Source: Methylobacterium sp. CB376 (lineage in GTDB: Bacteria; Pseudomonadota; Alphaproteobacteria; Rhizobiales; Beijerinckiaceae). Taken from it: a stretch of DNA of 64,000 bases. The notes beneath the pieces were generated by a model. It was not told where the DNA came from and did not search any database. It saw only the letters and a list, made by a program, of their open reading frames with translations. The stretch covers positions 3,242,001 to 3,306,000 of the forward strand of contig NZ_CP121648.1 in assembly GCF_029714205.1 (NCBI RefSeq), written 5' to 3'. The position numbers were made by a program, and so were the translations under genes. Below are positions 43,128-54,500 of this stretch, piece after piece; the first letter of the stretch is position 1; every line of letters starts with the position of its first letter.

Positions 43128-43790
43128 ATGCACCTGATGATCGTCGATGATCACCCGCTCTTCCGCGAGGCGCTGACGAGCGCGGTGCGGCTGGCCTTCC
43201 CGGCCGCCGCCGTGGAGGAGGCGGACGGGATCGAGGCGGCCTGCGCGGCGCTCTCGCGGCTGCGCTCGGTGGACCTGACCCTGCTCGACCTGTCCATGCG
43301 CGGCGTCAACGGCTTCGACGGCCTGCTGGCGATCCGCACCCGCTTCCCCCGCATCCCGATCCTGGTCGTGTCCGGCATGGACGATCCGCGCATCGTCCGC
43401 GAGGCGCTGAGCCACGGCGCCGCCGGCTTCGTGCCCAAGGCGGCCGGCAAGGCGGTGCTCACCCGGGCGATCACGGACGTGCTGAACGGCGCGATCTTCG
43501 TGCCGGACGGCGTGGGCGCGCAGGAGGGCGAGGCGCCCCGCGGCGGCAAGCCGCCCATCGCCCAGCGCATCGCCGAACTCACGCCCCAGCAGGTGCGCGT
43601 GCTGCTGATGATCCGCCAGGGCAAGCTCAACAAGCAGATCGCCCACGAACTCGGCGTCGGCGATTCCACCGTGAAGGCCCACGTCTCCGAGATCCTGCGC
43701 AAGCTCGGCGTGATCAGCCGCACGCAGATCGTCATCGAGACCGCCAACCTCGACTACGACCACATCATGTCGGAGAGTTCGGCCGGGTGA
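43128..43790 (+). CDS. LuxR/NarL-family response regulator
   Basis: ATG 43128 after GGAGAAGGGG gives 220 residues. The receiver domain shows the acidic pocket (LMIVDDHPLFREALTSA), the phosphoacceptor Asp (VDLTLLDLSMRG) and the conserved Lys (GFVPKAAGK). The LuxR HTH lies at residues 150-205 (LTPQQVRVLLMIRQGKLNKQ, VGDSTVKAHVSEILRKLGV). It should activate or repress genes upon phosphorylation, probably by the kinase encoded divergently at 39905-41263. Confidence 0.93.
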   Translation: MHLMIVDDHPLFREALTSAVRLAFPAAAVEEADGIEAACAALSRLRSVDLTLLDLSMRGVNGFDGLLAIRTRFPRIPILVVSGMDDPRIVREALSHGAAGFVPKAAGKAVLTRAITDVLNGAIFVPDGVGAQEGEAPRGGKPPIAQRIAELTPQQVRVLLMIRQGKLNKQIAHELGVGDSTVKAHVSEILRKLGVISRTQIVIETANLDYDHIMSESSAG

Positions 43791-43977
43791 TCGGACGGGC
43801 TCCTGCCGCAAGGGAGCCGGCGATCGCCGAGCGGTGCCGTCCGCGGAGGGGCGCGCGGGTGCGCGCGCGGCTCACACCGCGCGCGCCCGGGGCCTATCCG
43901 AAAGTCTAAGAGCGGCTATGATCCCGGGTGACTAAACGGCCGGTCGAACCGACCGCCCCCTCGGGAGAAACGCCAGC

Positions 43978-46041
43978 ATGACAGCCATCCAGAAGCACGG
44001 GCCATGGGCCCTCGTCGGCGCGCTCGGCGCCGCCGCGCTCGCCCTCGTCGCCACGCAGCGCGGCGAGACCGTCAACGCCCTCTGGATCGTCGTCGCGGCC
44101 GTCTCGGTCTACCTGATCGCCTATCGCTACTACTCGCTCTTCATCGCCGAGCGAGTGATGCGGCTCGACCCGACCCGCGAGACCCCGGCCGTGCGCCACA
44201 ACGACGGTCTCGACTACGTCCCGACCGACAAGTACGTGCTGTTCGGCCATCATTTCGCGGCGATCGCCGGGGCCGGGCCGCTGGTCGGGCCGGTCCTCGC
44301 CGCCCAGATGGGCTACCTGCCGGGCCTGCTCTGGATCCTGGCCGGCGTGGTACTGGCCGGCGCCGTGCAGGACTTCATGGTCCTGTTCGTCTCGATGCGC
44401 CGCGACGGCCGCTCGCTCGGCGAACTGATCCGCTCGGAACTCGGCACGATCCCGGGCGTCGTGGCGCTGTTCGGCGCCTTCCTGATCATGGTGATCATCC
44501 TGGCGGTGCTCGCGCTCATCGTCGTCAAGGCGCTGGCCGAGAGCCCCTGGGGCACCTTCACGGTGATGGCGACGATCCCGATCGCGCTCCTGATGGGCGT
44601 TTACTCGCGCTGGATCCGGCCCGGCAAGATCGGCGAGGTCTCGCTGATCGGCTTCGTGCTGCTGATGCTCGCCATCGTGTACGGCCAGACCGTCGCGGCC
44701 GACCCGACCCTGTCGCGCCTGTTCACCTTCACCGGCACCCAGCTGTGCTGGATGCTGATCGGCTACGGCTTCGTCGCCTCGATCCTGCCGGTCTGGCTGC
44801 TGCTCGCCCCGCGCGACTACCTCTCGACCTTCCTCAAGATCGGCACGATCGCCGCGCTCGCGCTCGGCATCCTCGTCCTCGCCCCGCACCTGCAGATGCC
44901 GGCGGTTACGAAGTTCGTGGACGGCACCGGCCCGGTCTGGTCCGGCTCGCTCTTCCCCTTCCTGTTCATCACCATCGCGTGCGGGGCGGTCTCGGGCTTC
45001 CACAGCCTGATCTCGTCCGGCACGACGCCGAAGCTGATCGACAACGAGATCAACGCCCGCTTCATCGGCTACGGCGGCATGCTGATGGAGTCCTTCGTGG
45101 CCGTGATGGCGCTGGTCTCGGCGAGCGTCATCGATCCGGGCGTCTACTTCACCATGAACTCGCCCGCGGCCGTCGTCGGCACCACGCCGGAGACCGCCGC
45201 GGCGGCCGTCACCAAGATGGGCTTCGCGATCACCCCGGAGGCGATCCAGCAGACCGCCGCGGACGTGGGCGAGCACACGGTGATCTCCCGCGCCGGCGGC
45301 GCCCCGACGCTGGCGGTGGGCATGGCCCACATCATCTCCAACGTCGTCGGCGGCAAGGCCATGATGGCGTTCTGGTACCACTTCGCCATCCTGTTCGAGG
45401 CCCTGTTCATCCTCACCGCGGTCGATGCCGGCACGCGGGCGGGGCGGTTCATGCTGCAGGACCTGATCGGCGTCGCGGTGCCGGCCTTCAAGGACACCGC
45501 CTCCTGGGGGCCGAGCATCGTGGCGACCGCCCTCTGCGTCGCCTTCTGGGGCTTCTTCCTCTACCAGGGCGTCACCGACCCGCTCGGGGGCGTGAACACC
45601 CTGTGGCCGCTCTTCGGCATCTCGAACCAGATGCTGGCCGCCATCGCGCTCACCCTGTGCACGGTGGTGATCTTCAAGATGAAGCGCGAGCGCTACGCCA
45701 TCGTGACGATCCTGCCGACCCTCTGGCTCGTCGCCTGCACGCTCACGGCGGGCCTGCAGAAGGTGTTCTCGGCCGATCCGCGGGTCGGCTTCCTGGCCCA
45801 TGCCGACCGCTACGCCTCGGCCGCGGCGGAGGGGAAGGTCCTGGCACCCGCGAAGTCGCTCGATCAGATGAGCCAGATCGTCTTCAACGACCGCATCGAC
45901 GCCGTGCTGGCGATGCTGTTCGTGGCCGTGGTGGTGGCGATCGTCGCCTTCGGGGTGAAGTCCTGCGTCGCGGCCTACCGGGCCTCGACCTGGACCGCCC
46001 TCGAGAGCGACCCGCGCGCCGTCCCGGCCCCGGCGGAGTGA
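43978..46041 (+). CDS. cstA: carbon starvation protein CstA (peptide/pyruvate transporter)
   Basis: This 687-residue inner-membrane protein has many hydrophobic segments and the family motifs NDGLDYVPTDKYVLFGHHFA, IAGAGPLVGPVLAAQMGYLP, FHSLISSGTTPKLIDNE and PLFGISNQMLAAIALTLCTV. CstA-type proteins take up peptides or pyruvate under carbon limitation. ATG 43978 follows GGGAGAAACGCCAGC. ybdD follows after 7 bp, the usual partner. A promoter with sequence-specific control is not evident. Confidence 0.95.
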   Translation: MTAIQKHGPWALVGALGAAALALVATQRGETVNALWIVVAAVSVYLIAYRYYSLFIAERVMRLDPTRETPAVRHNDGLDYVPTDKYVLFGHHFAAIAGAGPLVGPVLAAQMGYLPGLLWILAGVVLAGAVQDFMVLFVSMRRDGRSLGELIRSELGTIPGVVALFGAFLIMVIILAVLALIVVKALAESPWGTFTVMATIPIALLMGVYSRWIRPGKIGEVSLIGFVLLMLAIVYGQTVAADPTLSRLFTFTGTQLCWMLIGYGFVASILPVWLLLAPRDYLSTFLKIGTIAALALGILVLAPHLQMPAVTKFVDGTGPVWSGSLFPFLFITIACGAVSGFHSLISSGTTPKLIDNEINARFIGYGGMLMESFVAVMALVSASVIDPGVYFTMNSPAAVVGTTPETAAAAVTKMGFAITPEAIQQTAADVGEHTVISRAGGAPTLAVGMAHIISNVVGGKAMMAFWYHFAILFEALFILTAVDAGTRAGRFMLQDLIGVAVPAFKDTASWGPSIVATALCVAFWGFFLYQGVTDPLGGVNTLWPLFGISNQMLAAIALTLCTVVIFKMKRERYAIVTILPTLWLVACTLTAGLQKVFSADPRVGFLAHADRYASAAAEGKVLAPAKSLDQMSQIVFNDRIDAVLAMLFVAVVVAIVAFGVKSCVAAYRASTWTALESDPRAVPAPAE

Positions 46042-46048
46042 GGCGGCC

Positions 46049-46273
46049 ATGGCGCTTCCGTCGGAGCCCCTGCGCGAGCGCTGGGCGGCCCTCACCCGCT
46101 GCGTCTGCGACGGCGCGCGGCTGATGGTCGGCCAGGGCAATTACGACGCCTACCTGGCCCATATGCGCAGGACGCACCCGGACCAGGAGCCGATGAACCC
46201 GACGGAGTTCTTCCGCGACCGCCAGAACGCCCGCTTCGGCGTCGGCGGCCGCGGCGGGTTCCGCTGCTGCTGA
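46049..46273 (+). CDS. ybdD: YbdD/YjiX family small protein
   Basis: The 74-residue protein has the DUF466 pattern: VGQGNYDAYLAHMRRTHPDQ, then PMNPTEFFRDRQNARFGVG and a Cys-ending tail (GFRCC). Such proteins are encoded directly after cstA or btsT-type transporters and are needed for or modulate transport. It starts 7 bp after cstA, so the two are one transcription unit. Confidence 0.9.
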   Translation: MALPSEPLRERWAALTRCVCDGARLMVGQGNYDAYLAHMRRTHPDQEPMNPTEFFRDRQNARFGVGGRGGFRCC

Positions 46274-46621
46274 GGACTCGGGGGGGGCGGCCCTCGGCCC
46301 TCCGCCCGGCCTCGCCCCGCCGCCGGCGCCCGGATCTCCCGCCCGAGGAGGTCCGCGGGCCGGCGGAACCGCAGGATCCGCCGTCGTCCGCCAATGCAGA
46401 CGCGTCTTCGCCTGCGGGGCGGGCCGCGACCGCCGCCCATGATCAATCCGGCGCCCCCGTCACACCGGTCATCGCCGCGCCCCGCTGTGGTCACGATCGG
46501 GTAAATCCGGACTTAACCAGGGCTGAGCGGACAGCATGGCCGTGCCGCGGGATCGGCACGGCTCGATTCGGCCAAGCAATGCTAAGTTGATCGGAGTGTC
46601 GCTCCCGCCCGCTGCAGTCCC
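46274..46621. other. intergenic region upstream of the DMT transporter
   Basis: No gene is recognised in about 350 bases. Composition is GC-rich until 46490. 46500-46600 is somewhat AT-richer (GGGTAAATCCGGACTTAACC, CAATGCTAAGTTGATCGG) and is the likely promoter region. Confidence 0.5.
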
Positions 46622-47617
46622 GTGGCCACGCTCGCCCCTTCCCTCCCCGCCGTTCTCCCGTCGCGCCCCACCCTGCCCCGCATCGGCGAGCAGCCGCTGC
46701 GCGGGATCGGGCTCGTCGTCCTGTCCACCATCTTCCTGTCGAGCTCCGACGCGATCGCCAAGTACCTCTCGGGATCGCTGCCGGCGCTGGAGATCGCGTG
46801 GCTGCGCTACGTGGGCTTCGTCGGGGTGATGCTGGCGGCGGCGCTGCTCACGCGGCGGCGCGGGCGCTCACCTCTCCGCAGCGCGCGGCCTGGGCTGCAG
46901 GTGCTGCGCGGCCTCGCCCTCGTCGGCTCGGCCCTGCTGTTCCTCTCGGGCCTGCGCTACCTGCCGGTGGCGGAGGCGACCGCGATCAGCTTCGTGTCCC
47001 CGATCTTCGTCACCGCCCTGTCGATCCCGCTGCTCGGGGAGACGATCGGCGTCCGGCGCTGGATCGCCGCCCTGGTCGGCCTCGTCGGGGTGCTGATCAT
47101 CCTGCGGCCGGGCACCAGCGCCTTCCAGCTCGCCGCCCTGCTCCCGGTCGCCTCCTCGCTGTTCTGGGCCCTCGCCCTGGTCGCCACCCGCAAGATCAAC
47201 GGCTACGACGCGCCGCAGACCACGATGACGTGGTCGGCGCTGGTCGGCTTCGCCGTCCTGACCTGCCTCGTGCCCTTCGCCTGGGTGGCGCCGAACCTCG
47301 ACGAGATCGCGATCGGCGCGGCGGTCGGCCTGATCTCGACCACCGGCCACTGGATCGTGACGACCGCCTACCGGCACGCGCCGGCCTCGACGCTGGTGCC
47401 GTTCTCCTACACGCAGATCGTCTGGGCGGCCCTGATCGGCGCCCTCGCCTTCGGGTCGCGGCCCGACGCCTTCGTGGGCGCCGGCGTCCTTGTGATCGCC
47501 GCGAGCGGCCTCTACACCGCCCACCGCGAGCGGCTCAGGGGAGCCCGGGGGCCTGATCCCCTGGCGGGGACGCGACGCGGCCCCGCCGCCCCGCCCCCGC
47601 TCGCCCGGATCGTGTGA
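46622..47617 (+). CDS. DMT superfamily transporter (EamA, 10 TMS)
   Basis: The 331-residue membrane protein has two EamA repeats of about five segments each: [20 protein letters not shown] to [17 protein letters not shown], and [20 protein letters not shown] to [14 protein letters not shown]. The hinge motif [11 protein letters not shown] closes the first repeat. It exports or imports small metabolites, not identified. GTG 46622 is the first codon. tex begins 4 bp after the stop, so the two genes are probably co-transcribed. Confidence 0.9.
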   Translation: MATLAPSLPAVLPSRPTLPRIGEQPLRGIGLVVLSTIFLSSSDAIAKYLSGSLPALEIAWLRYVGFVGVMLAAALLTRRRGRSPLRSARPGLQVLRGLALVGSALLFLSGLRYLPVAEATAISFVSPIFVTALSIPLLGETIGVRRWIAALVGLVGVLIILRPGTSAFQLAALLPVASSLFWALALVATRKINGYDAPQTTMTWSALVGFAVLTCLVPFAWVAPNLDEIAIGAAVGLISTTGHWIVTTAYRHAPASTLVPFSYTQIVWAALIGALAFGSRPDAFVGAGVLVIAASGLYTAHRERLRGARGPDPLAGTRRGPAAPPPLARIV

Positions 47618-47621
47618 GGAC

Positions 47622-49952
47622 ATGGCGAGCATCACCCAGCGCATCGCGGCCGAGCTCGGCGCGCAGGAATGGCAGGTCAAGGCGGCGGTCGACCTCCTCG
47701 ACGGCGGCGCCACCGTCCCGTTCGTCGCCCGCTACCGCAAGGAGGCGACCGGAACTCTCGACGACGCGCAGTTGCGCACCCTGGAGGAGCGGCTGCGCTA
47801 CCTGCGCGAGCTGGAGGAGCGCCGCCGGGCGATCCTCGACGGGATCGAGGCCCAGGGCAAACTCGACGAGGCCCTGCGCCGCCAGATCCTGGCGGCCGAG
47901 ACCAAGGCCCGGCTCGAGGACCTCTACCTTCCCTACAAGCCCAAGCGGCGCACCAGGGCGCAGATCGCCCGCGAGGCCGGGCTCGGCCCGCTGGCGGAGG
48001 CGCTCCTCGCCGATCCGCGCCGCGCGCCGCGCGAGGCCGCCGCCCCCTTCGCGGACGCGCAGAAGGGTGTCGCCAGCCCGGAGGCCGCGCTGGAGGGAGC
48101 CCGCGCCATCCTGATCGAGCGCTTCGCCGAGGATGCCGAGCTGGTCGGCGCCCTGCGCGAGACCTTCTGGAAGGAGGGGCGCCTCGTCTCCACCCTGCGC
48201 GCGGGCAAGGCCGAGGCGGGCGCGAAATTCGCCGATTACTTCGCCTTCTCGGAGCCGCTGACCCGCCTCCCCTCCCACCGGGTGCTGGCGCTGTTCCGCG
48301 GCGAGAAGGAGGAGGTGCTCGACCTGCGCCTCGACGAGACGCCCGCCGGGACCGAGCCCGGCGCGCCGAGCCGCTACGAGGGCCGCATCGCCCTGCGCCA
48401 CGGCATCCGCGACGAGGGCCGCCCCGGCGACCGCTGGCTGGCCGAGACGGTGCGCGCGGCATGGCGCACGAAGCTCAGGCTCTCGATCGAGCTCGACCTG
48501 CGGGCGCGCCTGTGGGAGGCGGCCGAGAGCGAGGCCGTGCGGGTCTTCGCCGGCAACCTGCGCGACCTGCTCCTGGCGGCCCCCGCGGGCGCGCGCCCGA
48601 CGCTCGGGCTCGATCCGGGCTACCGGACGGGGGTCAAGGTCGCGGTGGTGGACGGAACCAGCAAGGTCGTGGCCACGGACACGATCTACCCGCACGAGCC
48701 GCGCCGCGACTGGGACCGCGCCGTCGCGACCCTGGCGCGCCTCTGCCGCCAGCACCGGGTCGAGCTCGTGGCGATCGGCAACGGCACCGCCTCGCGCGAG
48801 ACCGACCGGCTCGCCGGGGAGCTGATCCGCCTGCACCCGGACCTCGGCCTCACCAAGGTGATGGTGTCGGAGGCCGGCGCCTCGGTCTATTCGGCCTCCG
48901 CCTATGCGAGCCAGGAATTGCCGGACCTCGACGTGTCGCTGCGCGGGGCGGTCTCGATCGCCCGGCGGCTGCAGGATCCCCTGGCCGAACTGGTGAAGAT
49001 CGAGCCGCGCTCGATCGGCGTCGGCCAGTACCAGCACGACCTCGCGGAGGGGAAGCTGTCGCGCTCCCTCGACGCGGTGGTGGAGGATTGCGTGAACGGC
49101 GTCGGAGTCGACGTCAACACCGCCTCGGCCCCGCTGCTGGCGCGGGTCTCGGGGCTGAGCGAGCGGGTGGCGCAGGCCATCGTCGTGCACCGCGACGCGC
49201 ACGGGCCCTTCCGCAGCCGCACCGCCCTGAAGAAGGTGGCGGGTCTCGGGCCCAAGGCCTTCGAGCTCTCGGCGGGCTTCCTGCGCATCACCGGCGGCGA
49301 CGACCCGCTCGACGCCTCGGGCGTGCACCCGGAGGCCTACCCGGTGGTGCGCAAGATCCTGCAGGCGACGAAGAGCGACATCCGGGCGGTGATCGGCAAC
49401 GGATCGGTGCTGCGGAGCCTCGATCCGCGGGCCTTCACGGACGCGACCTTCGGGCTGCCGACGGTCACCGACATCCTGGCCGAGTTGGAGAAGCCCGGCC
49501 GCGACCCGCGCCCGAGCTTCCGCACCGCGAGCTTCCAGGAGGGCGTCGAGACGATCGGCGACCTCAAGCCCGGGATGCTGCTGGAAGGGGTGGTGACCAA
49601 CGTCGCGGCCTTCGGGGCCTTCGTGGACGTGGGCGTCCACCAGGACGGGCTCGTCCACATCTCGGCCCTGTCGAACAGCTTCGTCAGGGATCCGCGGGCG
49701 GTGGTGAAGCCCGGGGACGTCGTGCGGGTGAAGGTTCTCGACGTCGACGTGCCGCGCAAGCGGATCTCGCTGACGATGCGCCTCGACGATGCCCCGCAGG
49801 CCCGGCCGGGCCGGGACGGCGCCCGGCGGGAGCCCGCGCCGAACCCTCCGCGCACCGAGACAAAGCCGCCGCGCGGGGAGACCGAGCCGGCCGGTGACGG
49901 CGCCCTCGCCGAGGCGCTGCGCCGGGCGGGGCTCGACCGGCCGCGACGGTAG
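47622..49952 (+). CDS. tex: RNA-binding transcription accessory protein Tex
   Basis: The 776-residue cytoplasmic protein has the usual order. An N-terminal helical Tex domain ([30 protein letters not shown]) is followed by a YqgF-like RNase H fold ([34 protein letters not shown]). Helix-hairpin-helix motifs come next ([33 protein letters not shown]), and an S1 RNA-binding domain ([29 protein letters not shown]) lies near the C-terminus. A disordered Pro/Arg tail follows. Tex is related to eukaryotic Spt6 and affects transcription of selected genes. Confidence 0.95.
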   Translation: MASITQRIAAELGAQEWQVKAAVDLLDGGATVPFVARYRKEATGTLDDAQLRTLEERLRYLRELEERRRAILDGIEAQGKLDEALRRQILAAETKARLEDLYLPYKPKRRTRAQIAREAGLGPLAEALLADPRRAPREAAAPFADAQKGVASPEAALEGARAILIERFAEDAELVGALRETFWKEGRLVSTLRAGKAEAGAKFADYFAFSEPLTRLPSHRVLALFRGEKEEVLDLRLDETPAGTEPGAPSRYEGRIALRHGIRDEGRPGDRWLAETVRAAWRTKLRLSIELDLRARLWEAAESEAVRVFAGNLRDLLLAAPAGARPTLGLDPGYRTGVKVAVVDGTSKVVATDTIYPHEPRRDWDRAVATLARLCRQHRVELVAIGNGTASRETDRLAGELIRLHPDLGLTKVMVSEAGASVYSASAYASQELPDLDVSLRGAVSIARRLQDPLAELVKIEPRSIGVGQYQHDLAEGKLSRSLDAVVEDCVNGVGVDVNTASAPLLARVSGLSERVAQAIVVHRDAHGPFRSRTALKKVAGLGPKAFELSAGFLRITGGDDPLDASGVHPEAYPVVRKILQATKSDIRAVIGNGSVLRSLDPRAFTDATFGLPTVTDILAELEKPGRDPRPSFRTASFQEGVETIGDLKPGMLLEGVVTNVAAFGAFVDVGVHQDGLVHISALSNSFVRDPRAVVKPGDVVRVKVLDVDVPRKRISLTMRLDDAPQARPGRDGARREPAPNPPRTETKPPRGETEPAGDGALAEALRRAGLDRPRR

Positions 49953-50300
49953 AACGGAATCGGGTGCCGGGCCGCCGGCGGGCCCTCGCGGGCGACCGGG
50001 CCGGGACCTGTTCATCGGCGCAGATCGGAGCGAGGGCGTCGCGCCGGGCGGCGGTCCCGACCGGCATGCCGATGTCGCGCGTGCGCCGGGGGCCGTTCTC
50101 GTCTTCCCGGGTCGCGACGCCTTCCGCGCCGCGAGCCGGGAACGCGCACCCTCACATGCCACACCCGCCTGATCCCTTCGGGATGGCGGGTCTGCGCTTC
50201 GCTCACGGGCCGCGTGATCCGGGATCCGCTGTGATCAACCGAATCCCGGATCAGGCCGGGTCACCCGGTTCGCCGACAGGATCCGAACCGGGGCGATTCT
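49953..50300. other. intergenic region with repeat
   Basis: No gene is recognised. 50160-50255 holds a copy of the intergenic repeat family, with the leader motif GATCCCTTCGGGATGGCGGG and the palindrome listed separately. Confidence 0.55.
50216..50252. repeat. intergenic palindrome (GATCC family)
   Basis: GATCCGGGATCCG pairs with CGAATCCCGGATC with one mismatch; spacer 11 bases. The upstream part (CTGCGCTTCGCTCACGGGCC) is a diverged form of the motif near 38510. Confidence 0.75.
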
Positions 50301-50591
50301 TCAGGGGACGACGCGGCCCGGCGCCGGCGGCTGGGGCGGCGAGAAGGGCGCGATCGGCACGTCGCAGAAGCAGCGCGCGCCGAGCGGGCGGGGACCGGGC
50401 ATCGGGCAGGAATAGGGCTGCGGACCGGACAGGCCGCGCTGGACCGCGTCGCAATTGTACCCGACGGCGCGTCGGGAGGGCGGCGGGGGCGCATCGTAGC
50501 CGTAGGCCGGCTGGGCCGCGGCCGGCGCGGCGAGTCCTGCGGCGAGCAGGGCCGCCGACGCGAGGAGGGCGCGAACGAACCGTCGCATCAC
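50301..50591 (-). CDS. small exported Cys-containing hypothetical protein
   Basis: The 96-residue product has a signal peptide (MMRRFVRALLASAALLAAGL, cut after AAA-QP) and a Pro-rich mature part with four Cys (GYNCDAVQRGLSGPQPYSCP and ARCFCDVPIAPF), which may form disulfides in the periplasm. No family is recognised. Confidence 0.65.
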   Translation of the reverse strand: MMRRFVRALLASAALLAAGLAAPAAAQPAYGYDAPPPPSRRAVGYNCDAVQRGLSGPQPYSCPMPGPRPLGARCFCDVPIAPFSPPQPPAPGRVVP

Positions 50592-50898
50592 TGCGTGTCT
50601 CCGTCAGGATAGGCGCGCCCCGCGGCACGGGACGGCAGGGCCGGCATCGGTAGCGGAACCGGGTCGTGGCGGCAACGCGCCGGGACGCGCCGGCGGGCCA
50701 CGATGCTCGGCGCGAGGGCGATCTGGGGGATCCGACGTCGCGCAGGAATCGGGAGCGACCCCTTCCCCGGGAGCCACCCGCGCCCGATGCGCGCGCGGCC
50801 GCGCCCCTCCCGGGACACGGCCGCTCGGCAACGCCTGTTCACACTGGTTCGGGCATCGCTGCCCGTGCGGCGCGCCGGGACGGCGCGACCGCGCCTCC
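50592..50898. other. intergenic region, nothing recognised
   Basis: About 300 GC-rich bases between two minus-strand genes. I see no gene, repeat or clear terminator. Confidence 0.4.
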
Positions 50899-51342
50899 TC
50901 AGGAGGCGTTGTGCGTCACGTCGTTGGTGGCGCTCTTCGCGGCGTCGACGCCCTGCTGCATCGCCGCCTTGGCATTCTCGGCGCTCTGCTGCATGGCCGA
51001 CTGGGTCATGCTGCCGAACTCCTTGGCCTGCGACTGGATCGCCGCGAACTGGCTGCGGAGGAACTCGGCTTGGTGCTGCATCGCCTCCTGCACGTCGCGG
51101 GAGCGGACGAGCTTCTGGGCGAGGTCGAAGGCGGCATTCACGTTCTGCTCCGCGAAGGCGAAGCTGCGCGTCGACATGGTCTGCGCATTCGTCCGGGCCA
51201 CTTCCGCCGAACCCTGGATCGTGTCGGCCGTCTTGCGGGCCGCGCTGATGAACGAGTCGAACGCCTTCCGGGCCTGGTCGACGCTCTTCTCCGCGAAGTC
51301 GCGCATCTCGGCCGGAATCTCGTAGTTCGGGGTGGTGTTCAT
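50899..51342 (-). CDS. phasin family protein
   Basis: ATG 51342 after GAGGAGACG gives 147 residues. The protein is all-helical and amphipathic (EMRDFAEKSVDQARKAFDSF, NVNAAFDLAQKLVRSRDVQE, QAEFLRSQFAAIQSQAKEFG) with a long Ala/Gln-rich C-terminal part (MQQSAENAKAAMQQGVDAAK), as in phasins that coat polyhydroxybutyrate granules. No polymer synthesis gene is adjacent. The region upstream (51343-51440) is AT-richer and should contain the promoter. Confidence 0.9.
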   Translation of the reverse strand: MNTTPNYEIPAEMRDFAEKSVDQARKAFDSFISAARKTADTIQGSAEVARTNAQTMSTRSFAFAEQNVNAAFDLAQKLVRSRDVQEAMQHQAEFLRSQFAAIQSQAKEFGSMTQSAMQQSAENAKAAMQQGVDAAKSATNDVTHNAS

Positions 51343-51520
51343 GTTCGTCTCCTCACTGATGCTCTCTCTGGCACAGGCGTTGTGCACTGCACAATAGCAC
51401 ATTCGGCGCGGAATGCCAGTTTCCCGCAGGCCGTTAAGGTTAATGATGGTGTAACGCTCGACCTGCGCATTCCGTGCCCGTGCGCGGTCGTTTCATTTCC
51501 GTTAAATCGGTGCCGGACGC

Positions 51521-54500
51521 ATGGTGGCGGAGCGGCGAATCGTTCGATCCGGCGTGAATCGGGCGGATTGGGGAGCGGCAGTGGACGAAGGGGCGCTGTT
51601 CGAGGCGAAGATCGCGGCGCTGACGGCTCTTCCGGCCCTGGCGCGGCTGACGGCCGGGCGCCCGATCGCGTGCCTGTTCCTCGATGAATCGGCCGAGCGC
51701 GTCCTGCATCATTCCCCTGCGGCAAAGGGTCTCCGCGACGCGATCGCCGATCCGCAGGGCCGGATCGACCGCGACCTCGACGTGCCGCGCCAGCTGCGCG
51801 GGCTGCGCCACCTCGCGCCGGACGGGGAGAAGCCCCGCCTGTCGCGGCTGCGGATCGACCCGGGCGGGCTCGCCCCGCCCCTCGTCTGCGCCTGCTTGGT
51901 GGTGTCCCTGCCGGGCGACCGCCGCGCCCTCGCCCTGATCCCGACGGATCCGCTGCCGGCCCTGCGGCCGAGGCGGCGCCACGCGGTCCCCGCTCCCGCC
52001 CCGCCCTCCCCGCCGGTCTCCGGCACCGGCGCGGCGCCGATGCGCTTCCTCTGGCGCAGCGACGCGGAGGGCCGGATCGTCGAGGCGACCGAGGCGCTGA
52101 CCGGCCTCGTCGGCCGCACGCCCCTCGGCCGGAGCTGGGCCGAGCTCCTGGCCGACACCGTGCAGGGGACGAGCGACGACCTCGCGGCGGCCCTCGCGGC
52201 GCGCCGGACCTTCCGCGCCCTCCCGGTCCTGTGGCGCTTCGACGGGACGGAACGAGGCGTGGCTGTCGACCTGTCCGGGGCGCCGCGCCTGGGCGAGGGC
52301 CGCGCCTTCGCGGGATTCAGCGGTTTCGGGGTGATTCGGCCCGACCGCGTCGCGCCGATGCCGCCCGCCCGCGCCGCGGCCCCGGCGAAGCCGAGCCTGC
52401 GCGAGCGCGCCGCCGCCGTGATCGCGATCGGGCGCGCAAGCGCCCCCGAGGAGCCGGGCCGGGCGGCGACGTGGGAGCCCCCGCCCGTGCCCGAACTGCC
52501 CGCCTTCGCCTCGCTGGCGGGCGCGACGCTGGCGGGCTTCGCCGGGATGATGGCCGCGACGCCGCTCAACGCCTTCGGGCTCGGCTGGCCCTTCTGCCTC
52601 GACGAGGAGGGCAGTGCGGAGCCGCCGACACGCAAGGACGCCGAGCCGGTGGCCGCAGCCGCCGCGCCGCGCGCCAGCGCCGAGCCGGTCGCCCAGGCGG
52701 CGCCCGAGCCAGTTGTCCAAGCGGCGCCCGAGCCCCCCCTCGCCCCGCCCGAGCCGGATGCGGCGCCCTCGCCCGGCCCGGAGACGAGGCCCGAACCCGC
52801 GGCGGGGGACGGCGAAGCGGGCCGGCGCCCCGAGGCGGCGGGCCACGACGAGACCCCGGCGCCCGCCGCCGAACCGGCGCCGGAGGTGCCGCGCCCCCTC
52901 GCGCCCGGCCAGCTCTCTCTCAACGAGCACGCGGCGTTCCGCGAGATCGCCCGGATCCTCGGCGCGCGCTTCGCGGGCGACGCGCCGCAGGACGGGCCGT
53001 CCCCGGCGCGCGACGCGGAGGAGGCGCCGCGGCGCGCGGGGGCGGTGACGCCCTTCCCCGCCCTGGCCCTCGCCCGCGCGCCCGAGCGCGGCCCCTCCAC
53101 CGCCGGCGAGGTGGCGCGCGTGCTCGACCGGCTCCCGATCGGCATCCTGGTCCACCAGGGAGAGGAGGTGTTGCTGGCCAACCGCGCCCTCCTGTGCCTC
53201 GCGGATTACGAGAGCGCCGAGGCGCTGACGGCGGCGGGGGGCGCGGGCAGCCTGTTCCGGGGCCGCGATCCGGCGAGCCTGGCCGTGGGCGAGGGCGATC
53301 CGGCCGGCGGGGCCGATCATCCCGTCGTCCTGGCGACCCGCACCGGTGAGGCGCTGCCGGTGGCGGCCGTCCTCACGCCGGTCGAGTGGGGCGGCGCGCC
53401 CGCGAGTCTGCTGGCCCTGCGCCGGCTGCCGGAGGAGGACCCCGCCCGGCATCTCCGGGCGGCCGAGCTGGAGCGCGCCCGCCAGGAGGCGCGCCTGCGC
53501 GAGAGCGAGGCCGTCCTCGACGCGGTCACGGACGGGGTCGTCACCCTGGACGAGCGCGGCCGCGTGATCGCCCTCAACAAGGGCGCCGCCGCCCTGTTCG
53601 GGCACGAGCCGCGCGAGGTGAGCGGCGAGGACCTGACGGTGCTGTTCGCCCAGGACGGCCGGCCCGCGATCCGCGCCGCCCTCGAACGGGCGCGGGCCGG
53701 GGAGCCGGCGAGCACCGAGGTGGCGGCGGAGGGCGGCGAGCCCATCCTGGCCCTCACCCTCGCGCCCCTGGCGCAGGAGGAGCCGCGCCGCTTCTCGGTG
53801 CTCCTGCGCGACGTCTCGGCGGCGCGGCGGACGGAGGCGGAGCTCCTGCGCGCCAAGCGCGCCGCCGAGGCGGCGAGCAGCCAGAAATCGGATTTCCTGG
53901 CCACCATCAGCCACGAGATCCGCACACCCCTCAACGCGATCCTGGGCTTCACCGAGGTGATGATGGAGGAGCAGTTCGGCCCGATCGGCAACGAGCGCTA
54001 CCGGGATTACCTGCGGGACATCCGCAGCTCGGGCGAGCACGTGGTCAGCCTCGTCACCGACCTGCTCGACCTCGCCAAGATCGAGGCGGGCCACCTCGAC
54101 CTCCACTTCACCGGGGTGGTGCTCAACGACCTCGTCGGGGCGAGCGTGTCGCTGATGCAGCCGCAGGCGGCGCGCCAGCGGGTGGTGGTGCGCACGAGCT
54201 TCGCGAACGGGCTGAGGCCGGTCCTCGGCGACCAGCGCTCCCTGCGCCAAGCGGCCCTCAACCTGATCGCCAACGCGATCAAGTTCACGGATGCGGGCGG
54301 TCAGGTGATCGTCTCGACGGCGATGACCGACCGCGGCGGCGTGGCGCTGCGGGTGCGCGACACCGGCATCGGCATGACGCCGGACGAGGTCGAGACGGCG
54401 CTCCAGCCGTTCCGGCAGGTCGCGACCGCGCAGAACCGGCGCGGCCGGGGCACCGGGCTCGGCCTGCCCCTTACCAAGGCCCTGGTCGAGGCGAACCGGG

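Noticed and set aside
43906..46140. A 744-codon minus-strand open frame opposite cstA
   Set aside because: Its composition is repetitive (Asp/His/Arg-rich) without any motif, while cstA is unmistakable on the plus strand.
47535..50162. An 875-codon minus-strand open frame opposite tex
   Set aside because: It is antisense to tex and has no recognisable domain.
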